This document shows, one piece after another, positions 57,034-61,292 of a stretch of 61,292 bases of DNA. The notes beneath the pieces are model-generated. The model did no database searches and was not told the origin of the DNA. It saw only the letters and a list, made by a program, of their open reading frames with translations. The translations under genes were made by a program, and so were the position numbers. Positions within the stretch are counted from its first letter, which is position 1; each line of letters opens with the position of its first letter. Source of the DNA: Haliea sp. (GTDB taxonomy: Bacteria > Pseudomonadota > Gammaproteobacteria > Pseudomonadales > Halieaceae). The stretch is taken from NCBI GenBank assembly GCA_002862465.1, contig PKDD01000104.1:1-61292 (forward strand). Reading direction: 5' to 3'.

Positions 57034-58290
57034 TCAGGATGTTGTCGTAAAAAAGGGGCCGGTCACCTCGTAGGTAATGCCATCAGCGGCGTGGCCGGTG
57101 ACGCCGAGCTGCGAGCTGAAATACAGGCGCGCGCCGTCAGGACTAAACGCGGGTCCGGTAATCTCCGACGCGTCCTGTCCCAGCAGCTGCAGCAGCGGGA
57201 ATAATTCACCCCCTGCAGTCAAGATGACGATCTGCATGTCGTCGCCATCCTCTGCAACCAAGTAGGTACCAGCAAAATCTGCAATAATATTATCCACGCC
57301 TCCAAGGATAGGATTGGCGCTGCTGTCTCGATCATAGATGATTCGGATAGATTGGTCGGCAACATTGTAGCTCCATACACGATTGTCACCCTTGGTGGTG
57401 AAACTCACTAGATCGCCCACGCAGACTATACCCTCACCGCCGTTAAATGCTGTTCGATCTGCCACTTGAAAGCGTGTTCGCACGCTGGTACCTGCAGGAT
57501 CATCAATTGGGTGCCAAGTGACACCGCCCGGAGCATTTTCATTGGAGACCTGCGCTATTTCCAGTGTGCCCGCAGAGAGGTCGGCGTAGCCGTCTGCCCG
57601 CATCTGTGAGGGGGTAAAGCGATAGAAACCGCCATCTGACATATCCTCTGTTAGATAAAGCGTATGACTGCCCTCGTGGTAGGCAGTGGCCTCGTGATTG
57701 AAAATGCCCAAGGCAGGTCGTTCAATAGCCGGCTTTCTGCCAGTAGGGTCGCACTCGAACACACGACCGAAATCGTAAAATTCCTCACAAGACAGCCAGG
57801 TACCATAAGGCATAGCTCCCCCAGCGCAGTTTTGATTGGTGTTTTCCAAGATAGGATAGGCATCAATAATCTCACCGGCCCGATTAAAGCAAATAGCAGA
57901 GACGCCGCCGTCGCCTATTTGCTCCGAATTAGACACGTAGATCCAGCCATCACCATTCTCGAAGCATGCACCGCCATCCGGAGCTCCATGCCACTTAAAG
58001 TCGCTGCCAGCTAAAACCGGCTGTGAGGAGCGAGCGACGGCGCGACAGGTGAAACCTGATGGCAGTCGGCAACCGTTTGCATCTGCGTCCCCGAGGGGGC
58101 CGAGGTTGGTCAGGTTAGAAACTCTTGAAGTTTCGGGCTCGTATTTACTAGAGTGACCAGAGTCACTGCAAGCTGTAAGCAGCGGACTCGCTAATATCGC
58201 TGAAAGGTAGCGCATATTGCGCGCAACAAACTCGCGGCGATTGAGGCCTTCGACGTTTTCGAGTGAGCGACCTGCTCTAGATGCAGTCAT
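57034..58290 (-). CDS. PhoX/DUF839-family protein with Tat lipoprotein signal
   Basis: A 418-residue protein. A twin-arginine motif NRREFV (Arg18-Arg19) precedes a hydrophobic run and lipobox LLTAC (Cys41), so it is exported folded by Tat and probably lipidated. GGAMPYGTWLSCEE, RVFECDPTGR and NHEATAYHEGSHTLYLTEDMSDGGFYRF are the metal-site and beta-propeller motifs of PhoX-type phosphatases. PhoX needs Ca and Fe; phosphatase activity is inferred. The protein is shorter than most PhoX (over 600 residues), so it fits the DUF839 subgroup. AGGGG lies eight bases before the ATG. No Pho box is visible upstream. Confidence 0.85.
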   Translation of the reverse strand: MTASRAGRSLENVEGLNRREFVARNMRYLSAILASPLLTACSDSGHSSKYEPETSRVSNLTNLGPLGDADANGCRLPSGFTCRAVARSSQPVLAGSDFKWHGAPDGGACFENGDGWIYVSNSEQIGDGGVSAICFNRAGEIIDAYPILENTNQNCAGGAMPYGTWLSCEEFYDFGRVFECDPTGRKPAIERPALGIFNHEATAYHEGSHTLYLTEDMSDGGFYRFTPSQMRADGYADLSAGTLEIAQVSNENAPGGVTWHPIDDPAGTSVRTRFQVADRTAFNGGEGIVCVGDLVSFTTKGDNRVWSYNVADQSIRIIYDRDSSANPILGGVDNIIADFAGTYLVAEDGDDMQIVILTAGGELFPLLQLLGQDASEITGPAFSPDGARLYFSSQLGVTGHAADGITYEVTGPFFTTTS

Positions 58291-58819
58291 GATTGCGCCC
58301 CTATTTATACCAACTATCCATCTACACTACATCAGAATAGGGAGAATTGCATTCATACTGCACACGGCGTTGGCAGCCCGCAGGGTCATAGCGATAGAGA
58401 CAGTCCAGGCTGCCAATGCGGCAGAGATAAAGTCACAGTCAGCAGACGTCTGCTCTGAGTGATCAGTCGCTGGCCGCGTCGCGTTGTCTTTTATCGACTA
58501 TCAGTAATCGTCTCTCATCAAACAGAGGGTTGGCGTTCAAACCTAAATGATGATGTTTACCATCTATACATAGCTGCATCATGGCCGAGGATATTATTGT
58601 GATGTTTAAACCATCCTTATCGTTTTCTATAGTTTAGTCAGATAAATCTATACCTAAACGTCTGATAAACGAAAAACTGAAGCACCTTGAGTTAGCTGAC
58701 AACCTGTTAGCAATAAGACCATTGGTGAGACCCTCACAATCAGACTGCCACTTTTGTATTCATAGGCTGTAACTGCTGATTTCTTGGCCTCCACTCAGAG
58801 GCCATGCTACGCTTGCAAC
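58291..58819. other. Intergenic region, 529 bp, divergent
   Basis: It lies between the PhoX-like gene (minus) and the exported protein gene (plus). On the minus strand 58322-58432 reads as a cysteine- and tyrosine-rich piece (YLCRIGSLDCLYRYDPAG and on) with no start codon; it may be a gene remnant. The second half is AT-rich and likely holds promoters; I see no distinct operator. Confidence 0.35.
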
Positions 58820-59197
58820 ATGAAATATATCGTGTTGATATCAATACTCTCGCTTACGCTAGCTACTCCTATTTGGGCTGAGTGGACGGAGGTTACAGGC
58901 TTTAACGACAACAGGAATTACATCGATTTTAAGCGAATTCGAAAGGCTAATGGGCTTATATACTTCTGGCAGATTACAGACCTTTTGGAGCCAACCGAGG
59001 AGGGACATCTTTCGTTTAAAACGTATTTCAAAGCCGACTGCGAGACATCTCGGATCATGATCTTGAGTATGTCAACATACAAGCTACCGATGGGCGAGGG
59101 GGATGGCACAACATTTACTCCTCCGGCAGAGTGGAAACACCCGACACCTGACAGCCTTGCACAAACTAGACTAAAAGCCATCTGTAATCTCGGATAG
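58820..59197 (+). CDS. Exported surface-adhesin-E-like protein
   Basis: ATG 58820 (MKYIVLISILSLTLATPIWA) opens a clear signal peptide; the frame starts earlier at 58784 without need. The mature part is about 105 residues: W-x-x-V-x-x-F-N-D-N-R-N-Y-I-D-F-K-R-I, then a strand with I-Y-F-W-Q-I-x-D-L and two cysteines (C-E-T and C-N-L) that could form a disulfide. This pattern is that of small periplasmic proteins grouped with surface-adhesin protein E. Function is unknown; the match is by pattern only. Confidence 0.6.
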   Translation: MKYIVLISILSLTLATPIWAEWTEVTGFNDNRNYIDFKRIRKANGLIYFWQITDLLEPTEEGHLSFKTYFKADCETSRIMILSMSTYKLPMGEGDGTTFTPPAEWKHPTPDSLAQTRLKAICNLG

Positions 59198-59295
59198 ACC
59201 TTAGCTCTCTCCCTCATTAAAAGTATCAGAACTGCAGCCGCAAGTAGACGCCGCTTTAGGTCTGTGGGAGTTTTGGTCATTGGAAATGCCTATAC

Positions 59296-59541
59296 TTGTC
59301 ATTATCGGCGTATGATCTCAGGGAGAACACCACATTATCAGCAGTCGATTATGCAGTGCCTTTTAATTGCGACATACGCTTTGACCGCGGTGCGTGGGCG
59401 GTGGAATGTCAGCACCCCAGTTATGCCCTCACCACGCAGGCTGAAGTTGACGCCTTTCCTCAAGATTGTGGTTTAGTGCCTGGTGGTATTCAAGTTCAAA
59501 GCTCATCTAACATCACCAACCCCGCAGCATTCGCGCTGTGA
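59296..59541 (+). pseudogene. Remnant of an L-domain/leucine-rich-repeat surface protein
   Basis: This frame has no proper start (only TTG) and no signal peptide. The segment NCDIRFDRGAWAVECQHPSY is followed by TTQAEVDAFPQDCGLVPGGI and SSSNITNPAAFAL. The 'T-Q-A-E-V-D-A-F...D-C...I...S-x-I-T-N' series is the opening of bacterial receptor-L-domain repeat proteins, whose repeats would go on 'LDGL...LT'. Here it stops after one unit. It is probably the cut-off N-terminal part of such a gene. Confidence 0.45.
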
Positions 59542-59646
59542 ATATTGACGCGGTTGAGCGTAATACGATAACTTATCGACTTAACTATAATAAGACGTGG
59601 CTTAAACGGGCATTAGTTTCGCATCAGCCACACACAGGATACCTTC

Positions 59647-60909
59647 ATGACTTATCGCGCTCTCATCATCGTTGCTCTTTTGGTGTTCACTTACGGCTGC
59701 AGCGACAGTAACAACGACAACGGCTTTGATCTGTCACCGGTTGATCCTGTTGTACCGCCTGCCAATCCTATAGAGCCAACCAATTCCAGTCAGCCCGAAT
59801 GGCTGTATGTACAAACGGCAGCAACAGCGCAAATGACCTCGGATACCAGATTGGAAATCCCCTTCACTCGCGATGTCTTCGGCTTCACCGACAGACCGAA
59901 TCGACAACACGCCTACTTCACTGCCTATCAGTTTGCGTCACTGTGGAATGAAAACAGGACCAATAGTTTTTATGAAGACCCGCCCAATGCCGTATTGACG
60001 TGGCTCGATGGGGAGCAACAACGTGAAGTAGAGATGATTCTTAACAGCGCAACCGTTTATTCTGATGGCACGCAGGAATCTCTCGCCTATGAAGTAACAC
60101 TAGAGACAGAGCAAATGCCTGATGCACAAATGTCTTACGTATCGCTCTTTGTAGACTCAAGTCAGACCCCCATTCCGACTTGGTCTCTGCTAATGCAAAA
60201 CACCAACTCCGACGCTTTTGAGGTGTCGCTTCCCGTTAAGTCGTCCGTTCAGAGTACGACAATTTCGAACTCGCCGAAATTTAGTATGCCGGCCGCACCA
60301 GTCGTTGAAGCCGATGACTCTAACATCCTCCCCAAATGCTGGTTTTCTTCTCCCATTGACGCATATCCGCAATGCACTTTTGCATCGCTGACCATGACGG
60401 GTGTCGGCGGTTTGTCCTTCTCGATCACAGACACCGGAGGAACAGAGTACAAATATTCTCCCAACGCGGCGCCTGGTGAACCCTTTCAGCAGTCCCAGTA
60501 CTGCAGCAATAATCCACCCCAGATTGTCAACGGGGGCGCTTTGTTTGTCGAGATCCGCCAAGCCCAGATTGGTTATGGCGTAACTGTTTCCAGCTATTCG
60601 TCAACGCTTCCATCAGTTAACAATCCGGACATTCCGTTGCCGTTACCGACATCACAGCTTGGCACCAGCTGCCAGGCCTCACTGTTGAGTGACTACGACG
60701 AGTGGGAGGCGTGGTGTATTGACAACAAAGTTGCATGCATCTTTGCCGCCGGCGCGGCGGGGGCCGTTACCGGGATTGTCATCGGCGAACTGGTTGGTTA
60801 TGCGGCAGGTTACCTTGCGGATGATGTAGTGATCGAGATTACCCAGGAGGAAGCGACCGAGCGTTGGGTTTTGCAAGTGTTAGATAGCACTGGCACATGG
60901 TATGAATAA
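59647..60909 (+). CDS. Hypothetical lipoprotein with C-terminal glycine-zipper-like segment
   Basis: ATG 59647 has AGGA eight bases upstream. The 420-residue product has a lipoprotein signal (lipobox TYGC), a proline/asparagine-rich linker (about residues 30-50), and a ~150-residue domain around FTDRPNRQHAYFTAYQFASL and EVEMILNSATVYSDG, which I do not recognise. A middle region with several cysteines follows. Near the C-terminus a hydrophobic Gly/Ala-rich helix (CIFAAGAAGAVTGIVIGELV, about 362-381) looks like a membrane-inserting or glycine-zipper segment. Function is unknown. Confidence 0.7.
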   Translation: MTYRALIIVALLVFTYGCSDSNNDNGFDLSPVDPVVPPANPIEPTNSSQPEWLYVQTAATAQMTSDTRLEIPFTRDVFGFTDRPNRQHAYFTAYQFASLWNENRTNSFYEDPPNAVLTWLDGEQQREVEMILNSATVYSDGTQESLAYEVTLETEQMPDAQMSYVSLFVDSSQTPIPTWSLLMQNTNSDAFEVSLPVKSSVQSTTISNSPKFSMPAAPVVEADDSNILPKCWFSSPIDAYPQCTFASLTMTGVGGLSFSITDTGGTEYKYSPNAAPGEPFQQSQYCSNNPPQIVNGGALFVEIRQAQIGYGVTVSSYSSTLPSVNNPDIPLPLPTSQLGTSCQASLLSDYDEWEAWCIDNKVACIFAAGAAGAVTGIVIGELVGYAAGYLADDVVIEITQEEATERWVLQVLDSTGTWYE

Positions 60910-61292
60910 TAATCTTCCGAAACACTACCTGCCTGCAATAGAACAGTCACTGACACTAACTGTTGAGCATTGAAGTTTAGTAAGGTATGTGAAATTGAAC
61001 CAAGAGATGGCGTGAGGCATACGATTCCCGGCAAAGGCAGCTACTAGCTGATAGATTTTAAGTTAAGAAGTGGTCTCGTCATTCTGCCTGCAATAAACCA
61101 AAAAGACTAAAACTACTTTTTTTTACTGTCGGCAATGGAGTTTATTAACAAACTACACGAATCCGACATTCGACGCAGCACCTACTGTGTTTTAGTTATT
61201 TAGTGCCGAAGGCGGGACTTGAACCCTAACCCTTATTCAGCGTACCTATGCAGCCTGTGGTTATGTCGTAGCGGTGAGTTTGTGCCAAGAGT
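60910..61292. other. Non-coding right edge of the window
   Basis: No gene is seen after the lipoprotein stop. The only recognisable element is the tRNA 3'-end fragment at 61201-61226. The remainder to the window edge is plain sequence. Confidence 0.4.
61201..61226 (-). other. 3' fragment of a tRNA-Leu-like gene (possible attachment site)
   Basis: The minus strand reads GGGTTCAAGTCCCGCCTTCGGCAC then TA: the T-loop, the 3' half of the T-stem and the 3' acceptor strand of a tRNA, closest in pattern to tRNA-Leu. CCA is changed to CTA. The D-arm, anticodon arm and 5' acceptor are missing in the 66 bases before it. Such 3' fragments are left where integrating elements enter tRNA genes. Confidence 0.5.

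Noticed and set aside
58322-58432. Cys/Tyr-rich minus-strand reading upstream of the PhoX-like gene
   Set aside because: No start codon and a stop just upstream; not callable as a gene.
59264-59476. 70-codon plus-strand frame overlapping the L-domain remnant
   Set aside because: It reads the same DNA in another frame with no recognisable pattern; the other frame has the L-domain motif.
61201-61292. A complete tRNA at the right edge
   Set aside because: Only the T-loop and 3' acceptor side are present; no D-arm, anticodon arm or matching 5' acceptor strand can be found.

Overview
The window is about 61 kb of chromosome from a gammaproteobacterium related to the Pseudomonas/Cellvibrio lineage, probably a marine, oligotroph-like member; genus cannot be fixed from the sequence. 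Three things point there. Core gene order matches Pseudomonas (dksA-gluQ-cbrX-cbrA-cbrB-[sRNA]-pcnB-folK-panB-panC, then acs and the pnp-rpsO-truB-rbfA-infB-nusA-rimP-tRNA-fMet block). The proteins read as gammaproteobacterial (EfpL, RNase T, PcnB, Mpl, GluQRS). The metabolic choices include a PPi-dependent phosphofructokinase, malate:quinone oxidoreductase, an SdsA-type alkylsulfatase and a cis/trans fatty acid isomerase. Coding density is high and base composition is near 50% G+C throughout.

Layout. 1-12 kb is a loose, mostly monocistronic region: the end of a GST-like gene, an outer-membrane channel, a PNPOx-like protein, an alkylsulfatase lipoprotein, two cupins, an RRM protein, small cysteine-rich proteins, Mqo, EfpL and a phytanoyl-CoA-dioxygenase-like enzyme. 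12-28 kb is housekeeping: SOS-controlled dnaE2, argG, pyrC-rnt, a four-gene mpl/RND/ykgJ/Lon-SB operon, PPi-PFK, inorganic pyrophosphatase, an M15 peptidase and an aminotransferase. 28-41.5 kb is the carbon-control and vitamin segment: a tailed DksA, GluQRS, CbrX/CbrA/CbrB, a non-coding RNA locus, PcnB, FolK, a deoxynucleoside kinase, PanB, PanC and Acs. 41.5-50.3 kb (minus strand) is the transcription/translation operon from tRNA-fMet to pnp. 50.3-61.3 kb is an accessory stretch (Cti, Sel1 repeats, MscS, PhoX-like, exported proteins, a gene remnant) lying between tRNA-fMet and a broken 3' end of a tRNA-Leu-like gene.

The most notable item is the 535-bp gap between cbrB and pcnB. It carries a sigma-54 promoter (GG-N10-GC) followed by two copies, about 206 bp apart, of the same module: CCAATAAAAATAAC, then ATAAAAATAAT, then AAGATCTGGATGAGGG, then a rho-independent terminator. 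In Pseudomonas this exact position holds crcZ, the CbrB-activated decoy RNA that relieves Hfq/Crc catabolite repression through A-rich motifs. Here the RNA appears as a tandem-duplicated form outside Pseudomonas. CbrA (SLC5 transporter plus kinase), CbrB and the RNA would form one carbon-source sensing circuit, and acs and dksA lie nearby.

Other points of interest: a LexA box embedded in a dnaE2 promoter that seems to give a leaderless mRNA, with no imuA/imuB next to it; an initiator tRNA with U1.U72 in place of C1.A72; a histone-H1-like lysine/alanine tail on DksA with a 36-bp tandem duplication; and pcnB without any ATG or GTG start. No insertion sequence, prophage, CRISPR array or toxin-antitoxin pair was seen.
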